Translations under genes and position numbers: made by a program
Shown: positions 42,030 through 49,757 of the stretch, piece after piece
Layout: each line of letters opens with the position of its first letter
Numbering within the stretch: position 1 is the stretch's first letter
Notes under the pieces: model-generated
What the model saw: the letters and a program-made list of their open reading frames with translations, nothing else
Databases searched by the model: none
What the model was told of the DNA's origin: nothing
DNA from: Pelagibacteraceae bacterium AG-430-E20
Lineage (GTDB): Bacteria > Pseudomonadota > Alphaproteobacteria > Pelagibacterales > Pelagibacteraceae
DNA: 64,000 nucleotides
Direction of reading: 5' to 3'
NCBI GenBank assembly: GCA_003209915.1
Contig: QCOF01000002.1
Location: 174,247-238,246, forward strand

Positions 42030-43355
42030 ATGGCTAAAAACTTGTTCAAAATAGCAAAACAAAAAAAAATAAAATATTTCTTAATAAGCTTTGTTGATCT
42101 TTTTGGTGTTCTTAGATCAAAACTAGTTCCAGCGCATGCTATTAAAGAAATGCAAACTGCTGGAGCAGGGTTTGCTGGTTTTGCAGCTTGGCTAGATATG
42201 ACTCCTGCAGATAGTGATATGTTTGGTATTCCTGATCCAGATAGTTTAATTCAATTGCCTTGGAATAAAGAAGTGGGATGGCTTGCATCGGACTTATGGA
42301 TGAATGGTAAGCCTGTAGAAGCCTCTCCAAGAATAATGTTAAAAAATCAAATTAAGAAATTAAAAAAACAAAATTTAACAATGAAATCAGGTGTGGAGTG
42401 TGAATACTTTTTAATCTCACCAGATGGAGATTCAATTGCTGATCCAAGAGATACTCAATCTAAACCTTGTTATGATCAATCAGCGCTAATGCGAAGATAC
42501 GACTTAATAAAAGAAATTTGTGATTGCATGATTGAGATGGGATGGGGTCCATATCAAAATGATCATGAAGACGCCAATGGACAATTTGAGATGAATTGGG
42601 ACTATGATGATTGTTTAAAAACAGCTGATAAACATACTTTTTTTAAGTATATGGTTAAAACATTAGCAGAAAAACATGGCTTAAGAGCAACATTTATGCC
42701 TAAACCATTTGAAAACCTAACAGGTAATGGTTGTCATGCCCACATATCAGTTTGGGATAAAAAGAAAAATAAATTTTTAGATAAATCAGACAAACTTGGA
42801 CTTAGTAAAATGGCTTACAATTTCTTAGGTGGTGTAATTAAAAATGCCTCATCTTTGTCTGCTTTCTTTAATCCAACAATTAACAGCTATAGAAGAATTA
42901 ATGCACCACCAACAAAATCTGGGGCATCGTGGTCGCCAAGTAGCATATCTTATACAGGCAATAACAGAACACATATGATAAGAATTCCAGATGCTGGTAG
43001 ATTTGAACTAAGATTGATGGATGGATCTGCAAATCCATATTTATTACAAGCAAGTGTATTAGCTGCTGGTCTTTATGGATTAATAAATAAAATTGATCCA
43101 GGAGAGCCTCTGACTTGTAATATGTACACAGATTATGAGAAATATCCTAACTTACCAAAATTACCAAACGAACTTCAAGATTCTCTAGAACTTTTAAAAA
43201 ATAACAATGAAATGAGTGAAGCTTTTGGAAAAGAAACAATTAATAGTTATATTAAACTTAGAAACTCAGAAATTAAAGAATTTGATAGTAAAGAAAAATT
43301 TGATAAGTCAAAACCTGTAACAAAATGGGAAAGACAGAATACTTTAGACTGTTAA
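42030..43355 (+). CDS. GlnT/GmaS-type glutamine synthetase-like ligase
   Basis: A 441-residue type III GS-fold ligase, the size of GmaS and rhizobial GlnT. YFLISFVDLFGVLRSKLVPA, SGVECEYFL, HEDANGQFEMNW, GCHAHISVW, NSYRRIN and GRFELRLMDGSANPYL match the GlnT/GmaS pattern closely. The reaction could be gamma-glutamylmethylamide formation or another amine glutamylation. It lies apart from mgsABC (past amt) and 1 bp before the lyase gene. It and the 489-residue paralogue at 34907 together raise the question of which is the real GmaS. Confidence 0.85.
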   Translation: MAKNLFKIAKQKKIKYFLISFVDLFGVLRSKLVPAHAIKEMQTAGAGFAGFAAWLDMTPADSDMFGIPDPDSLIQLPWNKEVGWLASDLWMNGKPVEASPRIMLKNQIKKLKKQNLTMKSGVECEYFLISPDGDSIADPRDTQSKPCYDQSALMRRYDLIKEICDCMIEMGWGPYQNDHEDANGQFEMNWDYDDCLKTADKHTFFKYMVKTLAEKHGLRATFMPKPFENLTGNGCHAHISVWDKKKNKFLDKSDKLGLSKMAYNFLGGVIKNASSLSAFFNPTINSYRRINAPPTKSGASWSPSSISYTGNNRTHMIRIPDAGRFELRLMDGSANPYLLQASVLAAGLYGLINKIDPGEPLTCNMYTDYEKYPNLPKLPNELQDSLELLKNNNEMSEAFGKETINSYIKLRNSEIKEFDSKEKFDKSKPVTKWERQNTLDC

Positions 43356-43356
43356 A

Positions 43357-44490
43357 GTGAAGAGTTTAAAAAGTATTAAGAACTGGACACTTACAAAATC
43401 TTTAAAAAACAATAATTTTAGTTTTAAAAGACAATATGTTTTAAAATTTATTCCATCTAGGTTTTTAACAAACGCTTTTACATCAATTTCCAAATGGAAA
43501 AATTATAAGGCTACACCCCTAGTAAAACTTGATAAATTACAAAAAAATTTAAAACTTAATAATGTTTTTTATAAAGACGAATCAAAAAGATTTCATTTAA
43601 AATCCTTTAAAGCTTTAGGGGGCGCATATGCTGTAGAAAAAATATCTAAAGGAAAAAAAAATATAATTGTTTCATCAGCAACAGCTGGTAACCATGGAAG
43701 ATCTGTTGCATGGGGTGCCAAAAGATTAGGTTTAAAATGTAAAATCTTTGTTAGTCAATACGTAAGCGACTCTAGAGTTAAAGAAATTAAAAAATTTGGA
43801 GCTGAAGTAATACGAGTTAAGGGGGATTACGAAAATTCACTTAATGAATGCAAAAAATTATCAAAAAAAAATAATTGGAAAATTGTTCAAGATGTTGCAA
43901 CAAAAGACTACAAATTAGTCCCTCAACTTACAATGGCAGGATATTCCATAATGATAAGAGAAATATCTAATCAAACTAATCAATATATAACTCATATCTT
44001 CTTACAAGCTGGTGTGGGGGGGATGGCTGCTGGTGTTGTAGCTGGCGTTGCAAAATATTTTAAAAGAATTCCAAAAATTATAATTGTTGAGCCTGATAGA
44101 GCTGATTGTGTGCTTCAGAGTATTAAAAATAATAAACTTAAAAAAATTAAGATTAAAAAAGAAAGTATCATGGGAGGTATGTCATGTAATGAAATGTCAT
44201 ATATTCCTTGGCAAATATTAAAAAAAGTAAGCAATTGTTGTGTATCTGTAAGTGATCGGAATGTTGCCAAAACTGTAGCTATGTTAAAAGATAAAAAGCT
44301 CAGTAAAAATTCAATAATTGGTGGAGAGTGCTCTACACCTGGAATTATAAGCCTAATAGGCATTTGTAATAAGTCCAGTACTAAAAAACTGATTGAACTT
44401 AACGAAAAATCTAATGTTTTAATAATTGGATGCGAAGGTAATGCAGATGTAAAACTTTACAAAGAACTGCTATCTACAGGCAGAAGATAA
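43357..44490 (+). CDS. diaminopropionate ammonia-lyase-like PLP enzyme
   Basis: A 377-residue fold-type II PLP enzyme. Lys85 in FHLKSFKALGGAYA is the expected PLP lysine, SSATAGNHGRSVAWGAKRLG holds the phosphate/Asn loop, and VGGMAAGVVAGVAKY is the phosphate-binding glycine loop. The sequence best resembles diaminopropionate ammonia-lyase rather than threonine dehydratase. It starts at a GTG, one base after the stop of the GS-type gene, so it is coupled to it. It would release ammonia and pyruvate from a diamino acid. Length is a little short of the E. coli enzyme. Confidence 0.8.
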   Translation: MKSLKSIKNWTLTKSLKNNNFSFKRQYVLKFIPSRFLTNAFTSISKWKNYKATPLVKLDKLQKNLKLNNVFYKDESKRFHLKSFKALGGAYAVEKISKGKKNIIVSSATAGNHGRSVAWGAKRLGLKCKIFVSQYVSDSRVKEIKKFGAEVIRVKGDYENSLNECKKLSKKNNWKIVQDVATKDYKLVPQLTMAGYSIMIREISNQTNQYITHIFLQAGVGGMAAGVVAGVAKYFKRIPKIIIVEPDRADCVLQSIKNNKLKKIKIKKESIMGGMSCNEMSYIPWQILKKVSNCCVSVSDRNVAKTVAMLKDKKLSKNSIIGGECSTPGIISLIGICNKSSTKKLIELNEKSNVLIIGCEGNADVKLYKELLSTGRR

Positions 44491-44496
44491 ATACAA

Positions 44497-45915
44497 ATGA
44501 CAAAAAATGCAATATTTTGGATTAGGGAGGATTTTAGAATTGAACATAATCCAGCGCTATCTTATGCAAGTCAAAACCATGATAACGTTATTGCAATATT
44601 TATTTATAACAAAACTGATTTTGATAAAAAACGCGAAGCACAAAAATGGTGGTTATATAAATCTTTAGAGCAATTTAAAGCAGAATTGTCTAAATATAAA
44701 ATCAATCTTCAAATATTAGAGGGAGATGAGCTGCATATATTATCAAAAATAAAAAAAAAAGATAATATTTCAGTATATTGGAATAAAATTTACGAACCAG
44801 ATGTAATTGCTAAAGGTAAACAAATAAGAGATGTTTTTTTAAAAAATGAAGTTGAGTTTAAATATTTTAAGGGAAATATTCTAAATGAATATCAAGAAGT
44901 AACTAAAAACGACGGAACCCCCTTTAAAGTATTTAGTCCATTTTGGAGAAATGCTGAAGAGAAATATCTTAGTCTTCCCCCAAGCAAAAATTATATTGTT
45001 AAAAAAAAAATAAAATCAATTTCTTTTTTTAAAAATAGTATTGAGCCTAAAAATATTTTACCTAAAAAAAATTGGTATAAAAAATTTGAGAAATATTGGA
45101 AGGTTTCTGAAAATGAGTCGAAAAAAGTTCTTAATAATTTAATTGAAAAAAGAATTAAAGATTATGGAACAGCTAGAGATTATCCATCAATCGAAGGTAC
45201 ATCAAAATTATCTCCATTCATAAAACATGGCCAAATTCACGTAACCACTATTTGGCAAAAATGTAATGAAATTAAATCTAAAGGAATTGGCTACAGAAAA
45301 TATATCAACGAATTAGGTTGGCGTGAATTTTCACATAGCTTAATAAATTATTTTCCAGAATTTTTAAAAGGAAATTACAGAAAAGAATTTGATCGATTTC
45401 CTTGGGTAAAAAACGAAAAGTTTCTAAAAGCATGGAAATCTGGAATGACAGGCTATCCAATTGTGGATGCTGGAATGAGAGAATTATATGAAACTGGATG
45501 GATGCATAATCGAATTAGAATGGTAGTTGGTTCTTTTCTTGTAAAACATTTAAGAATAAATTGGACAGAGGGTGAAAAATATTTCAGAAATTGTTTGTTA
45601 GACTTTAATAAAGCAAATAACGTAGCTCAATGGCAATGGGTTGCTGGTTGTGGAGCTGATGCTGCACCTTACTTTAGAATATTTAATCCGATTTTGCAGG
45701 GAGAAAAATTTGATAAAGAAGGACTATATGTGAGGAAATGGGTTCCTGAATTGAGCAAAGTACCTAATAAATACATTCATAAACCTTGGGAAATGGAACT
45801 CAAGTACCAAGAGGCGATAAAAACTATAATAGGCAAAGATTATCCTAAACCTATTGTGATCCACGAAAAAGCGAGAACAGCAGCTCTAGAGGCATTTCAG
45901 TCACTAAAGAAATAA
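44497..45915 (+). CDS. phr: deoxyribodipyrimidine photolyase
   Basis: A 472-residue cryptochrome/photolyase family enzyme. IFWIREDFRIEHNPAL is the chromophore-domain start. The FAD/DNA-binding end has TSKLSPFIKHGQIH, YINELGWREFSH, the GYPIVDAGMRELYETGWMHNRIRM signature and NNVAQWQWVAGCGADAAPYFRIFNP. It repairs UV pyrimidine dimers using light. It follows the lyase gene after 6 bp. Length is normal for class I CPD photolyase. It fits a surface-ocean organism. Confidence 0.95.
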   Translation: MTKNAIFWIREDFRIEHNPALSYASQNHDNVIAIFIYNKTDFDKKREAQKWWLYKSLEQFKAELSKYKINLQILEGDELHILSKIKKKDNISVYWNKIYEPDVIAKGKQIRDVFLKNEVEFKYFKGNILNEYQEVTKNDGTPFKVFSPFWRNAEEKYLSLPPSKNYIVKKKIKSISFFKNSIEPKNILPKKNWYKKFEKYWKVSENESKKVLNNLIEKRIKDYGTARDYPSIEGTSKLSPFIKHGQIHVTTIWQKCNEIKSKGIGYRKYINELGWREFSHSLINYFPEFLKGNYRKEFDRFPWVKNEKFLKAWKSGMTGYPIVDAGMRELYETGWMHNRIRMVVGSFLVKHLRINWTEGEKYFRNCLLDFNKANNVAQWQWVAGCGADAAPYFRIFNPILQGEKFDKEGLYVRKWVPELSKVPNKYIHKPWEMELKYQEAIKTIIGKDYPKPIVIHEKARTAALEAFQSLKK

Positions 45916-45918
45916 ATG

Positions 45919-45936
45919 TTTTATTCCCCAATAAAA
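45919..45936. terminator. small bidirectional hairpin between phr and yjbQ
   Basis: TTTTATT (45919-45925) and AATAAAA (45930-45936) make a 7-bp AT stem with a CCCC loop at the junction of two convergent genes. It overlaps the last codons of the YjbQ gene. It is weak and may be chance. Confidence 0.25.
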
Positions 45937-46340
45937 TGCAGAATAATCGTTCTATCTTGGGGCTTTAAACGATGTTCAAATAAATATAATCCCTGCCAAG
46001 TTCCAAGTAATAATTCGCTATCTTTAATACTAAGAGAGATTTGATTGTTAGTTAATACAGACTTTATATGGGCAGGCATATCATCTTTCCCCTCAGTAGT
46101 GTGTACATACAATTTATTGTCCATAGGAACTAATTTATCAAAATAATTTATTAAATCTGTTTGAACATCTTGATCAGCATTCTCTTGTACAATTAAAGAT
46201 GCACTAGTGTGTTGAATACTTATATTAATCATTCCATTTTTAAGATTATTTTTGTTGATCCATTGAATAGTTTGATCAGTGAATTCATATAACCTTTGAC
46301 CATCAGTATTTATTTTAAGATTGAAAAATTCTTGCTTCAT
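45921..46340 (-). CDS. YjbQ family protein (UPF0047)
   Basis: A 139-residue protein with the UPF0047 signature ISIQHTSASLIVQENAD and the end GTWQGLYLFEHR. Family members have a beta-barrel-like fold, bind metal through His, and have been reported to have weak thiamin-phosphate-synthase activity. The physiological role is not firm. It overlaps the zapE stop by one base. Length matches the family. Confidence 0.88.
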   Translation of the reverse strand: MKQEFFNLKINTDGQRLYEFTDQTIQWINKNNLKNGMINISIQHTSASLIVQENADQDVQTDLINYFDKLVPMDNKLYVHTTEGKDDMPAHIKSVLTNNQISLSIKDSELLLGTWQGLYLFEHRLKPQDRTIILHFIGE

Positions 46341-47392
46341 TAATTCATTTTCATGGAGGTTAATTCATATAATCGACTGACAGTCCGTTTAAAAGGATTT
46401 TCTAATAATCTCGACGAGGTAAACTGATCTATATTTTTTTCGGCAGTTACTGCTAAAGGAATATCTTTATCATACAGGACATCAATTAGAATTATAAATC
46501 TCTGTTGTTGATTAGAATTAACATCGTTAAATTGTGGAACATTATCAAGAGTAATAAATTTACAGTTTTTAATTATCTCTAAATAATCTTCTGCTCCAAG
46601 ATTTTGATTACATAGATCATCAAAATCAAATCTAGCCACTCCCTCATAAAAATTTTCTATTTTAAATTCTCTTCCTTTAACATTAATTATTTTCGATAAA
46701 TGATTTTTATCTTTTGTAATAGTTCTAAAAAATTTATTTATTTTAAAATTTGTTTCTTGGTTAAGAGGATAAAAATATCTTTGTTTTTGGTTTTCATTTG
46801 ATTTTCTATAATCGTCTTCTATTTTGAGCTCAAGCTCAGTACATTTTTCCTCCATAATTTTTATAAAAGGTTTAAACTGATCTCTTTGAAGGCCATCTTT
46901 ATAAAGTTCAGATATTTTAGTATTAGAAGTTAAAATAATTTTAATATTTTCTTTGAATATTTCTTCGAATAATTTTCCTAAAATCATTGCATCAACTATA
47001 TTGGTTACTTGAAACTCATCAAAATAAATTAATTTTGTTTTAGATTTTAAGTCTTTTACAAATTGATTGATTATATTTTCCTCATTTTTTTCTTTTCTTT
47101 CATGCGCAAAGTCATGAAAGCTAAGCATAAACTCATTGAAATGCTGTCTTAATTTTTTATCCTCTACTAAATCAAAAAAAAAATTTAGGATCATAGTTTT
47201 TCCAACACCAACACCACCATATAAATAAAAGGCTGGTTTTAAATCAATTTTAGAAAATAATTTATTAAATATTGACTGATTAAAATTTAATTTATAAAAA
47301 CTTTTGAGCTGATCAATAATTGTTAATTGATAAACATTTATTTCTAAATTATTTTTTTTACAAAATTTTAGGAAAAGATTTTCTAAATTCAT
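46340..47392 (-). CDS. zapE: AFG1/ZapE-like ATPase
   Basis: A 350-residue AAA-type ATPase with Walker A YGGVGVGKT and Walker B LIYFDEFQV and a later sensor region (ILTSNTKISELY). AFG1/ZapE proteins act at the membrane; in E. coli ZapE modulates the Z ring. The C-terminal half carries the family block RFDFDDLCNQNLGAEDYLEI. It overlaps the cupin-like gene by 4 bp and yjbQ by one base. Length is close to normal (about 375). Confidence 0.88.
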   Translation of the reverse strand: MNLENLFLKFCKKNNLEINVYQLTIIDQLKSFYKLNFNQSIFNKLFSKIDLKPAFYLYGGVGVGKTMILNFFFDLVEDKKLRQHFNEFMLSFHDFAHERKEKNEENIINQFVKDLKSKTKLIYFDEFQVTNIVDAMILGKLFEEIFKENIKIILTSNTKISELYKDGLQRDQFKPFIKIMEEKCTELELKIEDDYRKSNENQKQRYFYPLNQETNFKINKFFRTITKDKNHLSKIINVKGREFKIENFYEGVARFDFDDLCNQNLGAEDYLEIIKNCKFITLDNVPQFNDVNSNQQQRFIILIDVLYDKDIPLAVTAEKNIDQFTSSRLLENPFKRTVSRLYELTSMKMN

Positions 47393-47817
47393 TTCTTTGT
47401 TTTAAAATCAATACCATATTCTGATCTTGGTCCCTTACGTAATCCAAATGGACCTGATATAAATATAGTTAATGGTCTTGTTCCAGGCTTAAGATCTACT
47501 CTATGTAGATTATTTGCTGACCTGAAACCAATATAACCAGGTGGTCTCCAGAATTTGCCTGTTCTCAAGGTCTCCCAATAACCACCTCTTAAAACTATTG
47601 TTATATAAGGAAAAGTGTGATTATGTACGCCGTCACCGTGATCATCAGCAAGCATCTCATGAATTAATATATTAAATGGAAACCACTTAGGTCGGTGCCT
47701 CATTAAAACATAATACCGGTTCATCCAAGGCTTTGCTTCACTGAATTTAGGATGAGAAGGCCCTCTATCTAATACAACTTTTTTTCTGCCGATCTTATCT
47801 AAAAATTTTAAGATCAT
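47389..47817 (-). CDS. cupin-like protein, unknown
   Basis: A 142-residue protein. ILIHEMLADDHGDGVHNHTFPYITIVLRGGYWETLR looks like the first cupin motif, with two histidines and an Asp around HDGDGVHNH; the second motif is suggested by NNLHRVDLKPGTRPLTIFI. It could bind a metal and act on a small substrate. It overlaps zapE by 4 bp and lies 2 bp from the BamB-like gene. The exact family is not recognised. Confidence 0.55.
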   Translation of the reverse strand: MILKFLDKIGRKKVVLDRGPSHPKFSEAKPWMNRYYVLMRHRPKWFPFNILIHEMLADDHGDGVHNHTFPYITIVLRGGYWETLRTGKFWRPPGYIGFRSANNLHRVDLKPGTRPLTIFISGPFGLRKGPRSEYGIDFKTKK

Positions 47818-47819
47818 AC

Positions 47820-49118
47820 TTAATTAAACTGAATGATAGATCCATTTCTGACTAAAAATAATTTATTATTAAATATAAATGGCCTTGAGACTAGGTTTGA
47901 AGAAACTTTTTCTGTTTTGAGAATGTTACTATTTTGTAAATCTACTACAATCATTTTACCGTCTGAATTTGTTAAATATAAATTTTTATTACCTATTGCA
48001 AATCCTACTGGGTAAATATTTTTTCTTTTTTTCTTTTTATAAATTTTAAATAAATCAGTCACTCTAATTATATTTCCTTTATTCTTTTCTATTGCATGCA
48101 AATAGCCTTTATTTGAAACCGTAAATATTAAATTTCCAATTATCACTGGTGTAATATTAGAATTAATATCGCTTATCCAGTTTATAGTACCTGTTTTTAC
48201 ATCAATTGAATAAAATTCATTTTTGTTGTTTGAAATAAAGATAGAATTACCATCAGAAACGAGTTGTGAAGTTTTGAAATTATAAGTTTCATTTATAATA
48301 CTGCTACTTTGGGTGGGTAGTTGCCAAATAATGAGACCACTATCAACATCAACAGCTGTTATATCACCAATTGAATTACTAAAAACTATCATATCACCGA
48401 TTATAATTAATGAATACTTAGATTTTGATATTGTGAAAGAATCTTCTGTTTGTAAATTCCAACATTCTGATCCATCCTCTATTTTATAACATCTGAGTGT
48501 ATTTTTATAATCGATAACAAAAAATTTATTTTTATATTTTTTAATCTCTGAATTAAAAGGATAGGTATTATTTTTAGACCAATTCAGTTCACCATTATTT
48601 GCATTAATTGAATAGTATCTTGCTATATTGTCGCTTACCAAAATACTTTCTTCATGTAAAATAAAATTTAATTTTGGATATAATTTTTTTTCAGCTTTAG
48701 AATAATAGTTTTTTTTCCAAATAGCTTTTTGCTTTTCATCATATCTTGTAATTGATCCTTTTTTGTCAAAAAATACGATATCATTTTTTATAAATAGTGG
48801 TTTGAAATTAATTTGGTTTAATTCCTCTAACTTAGAAAATTTGTAACTTCCGATTTTATCTAGTTCACCTTTGTAATTTTGTGAGCCAAAATTATTTTGA
48901 TTATCAATAAATTTATTATTTGTTTTAATGCCTGATAAATCTAAATTTAAACTTTGATTAAATTCTTGGACTTCTAACTGTTTTTCCTCAAATACTTTTT
49001 TTAATTTTGATTTAGTTGAAAGCTCTTTCTCTTTATCTTTCCATATTCTTGAATTTTCGTTAAGAGAGCAATTATTTATGAAAAAAAAAGCAATTAATAA
49101 AACAATTAATCTATTCAC
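47820..49118 (-). CDS. bamB: PQQ-type beta-propeller lipoprotein, BamB-like
   Basis: A 432-residue protein with a lipoprotein-like start (hydrophobic residues 4-14, then NNC as an imperfect lipobox) and a beta-propeller of about eight blades. Blade signatures include DGSECWNLQTED, VDVDSGLIIWQLPTQ, VDVKTGTINWISDINS and AIEKNKGNIIRVTD. It is probably an outer-membrane assembly factor of the BAM complex. It overlaps the upstream TPR-like gene by 8 bp, the usual bamB context. Confidence 0.82.
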   Translation of the reverse strand: MNRLIVLLIAFFFINNCSLNENSRIWKDKEKELSTKSKLKKVFEEKQLEVQEFNQSLNLDLSGIKTNNKFIDNQNNFGSQNYKGELDKIGSYKFSKLEELNQINFKPLFIKNDIVFFDKKGSITRYDEKQKAIWKKNYYSKAEKKLYPKLNFILHEESILVSDNIARYYSINANNGELNWSKNNTYPFNSEIKKYKNKFFVIDYKNTLRCYKIEDGSECWNLQTEDSFTISKSKYSLIIIGDMIVFSNSIGDITAVDVDSGLIIWQLPTQSSSIINETYNFKTSQLVSDGNSIFISNNKNEFYSIDVKTGTINWISDINSNITPVIIGNLIFTVSNKGYLHAIEKNKGNIIRVTDLFKIYKKKKRKNIYPVGFAIGNKNLYLTNSDGKMIVVDLQNSNILKTEKVSSNLVSRPFIFNNKLFLVRNGSIIQFN

Positions 49119-49755
49119 TAAAATCTCTTTTCAATCTTTTCTCTGCTTGCAACCTTATATCTGGATTAGGGTTTTCTGAACTGATTATTTGATTGAAAAA
49201 CTCTTTTGCTTTTTGATTTTGCTCTTTAGCATAAAAATACTCTGCCATTAAATATAAAGCGTGTGATTTCCAGACACTTTTAGAATTAATCAATGGATTT
49301 AAAGTGCTTAATAAATCTCCCTCTGAGGATTGGTCAGCATTATATAAAGCTTTTTTATATATCACTAAATTTTTTATCTCATTATCTAAAGCTGTTTTAT
49401 TGATTAAAATATTAAAAAAACTATTTATCTGATCTTGATCTAAAATAAGTTTATTATCAATGATGAAATAAAGTGACAACGGAGAATAGGTTGGATCTTT
49501 TTCGTTAATTATATCAATTAACCTGCTGATAGTCTCGTCTTTAAGATTTTCTGAATATTCAATAGTTGCTAAATTGAAATCCTCTGAAATCTTTTTTTTT
49601 TTGTTTATTTTATATTTATCAAAACTATAAAAACCAACGATGACAGTTAGTATTATTATTATAGATGATATTATTTTATTCTTATTATCAAAAATAAAAT
49701 TTTTAATTTTATCATTTCTACTGTTAGAATTTATAATTGATATTTCCTCATCCAT
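49111..49755 (-). CDS. YfgM-like membrane-anchored TPR protein
   Basis: A 214-residue protein with one N-terminal span (about residues 32-47, ISSIIIILTVIVGFYSF) and a soluble helical region. HALYLMAEYFYAKEQNQKAKEFFNQIISS near the end is a TPR-like repeat. It precedes the bamB-like gene and overlaps it by 8 bp, matching the YfgM-BamB neighbour pair seen in proteobacteria, where YfgM associates with the translocon and envelope chaperones. The role here is inferred from that. Confidence 0.75.
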   Translation of the reverse strand: MDEEISIINSNSRNDKIKNFIFDNKNKIISSIIIILTVIVGFYSFDKYKINKKKKISEDFNLATIEYSENLKDETISRLIDIINEKDPTYSPLSLYFIIDNKLILDQDQINSFFNILINKTALDNEIKNLVIYKKALYNADQSSEGDLLSTLNPLINSKSVWKSHALYLMAEYFYAKEQNQKAKEFFNQIISSENPNPDIRLQAEKRLKRDFSE

Positions 49756-49757
49756 AT

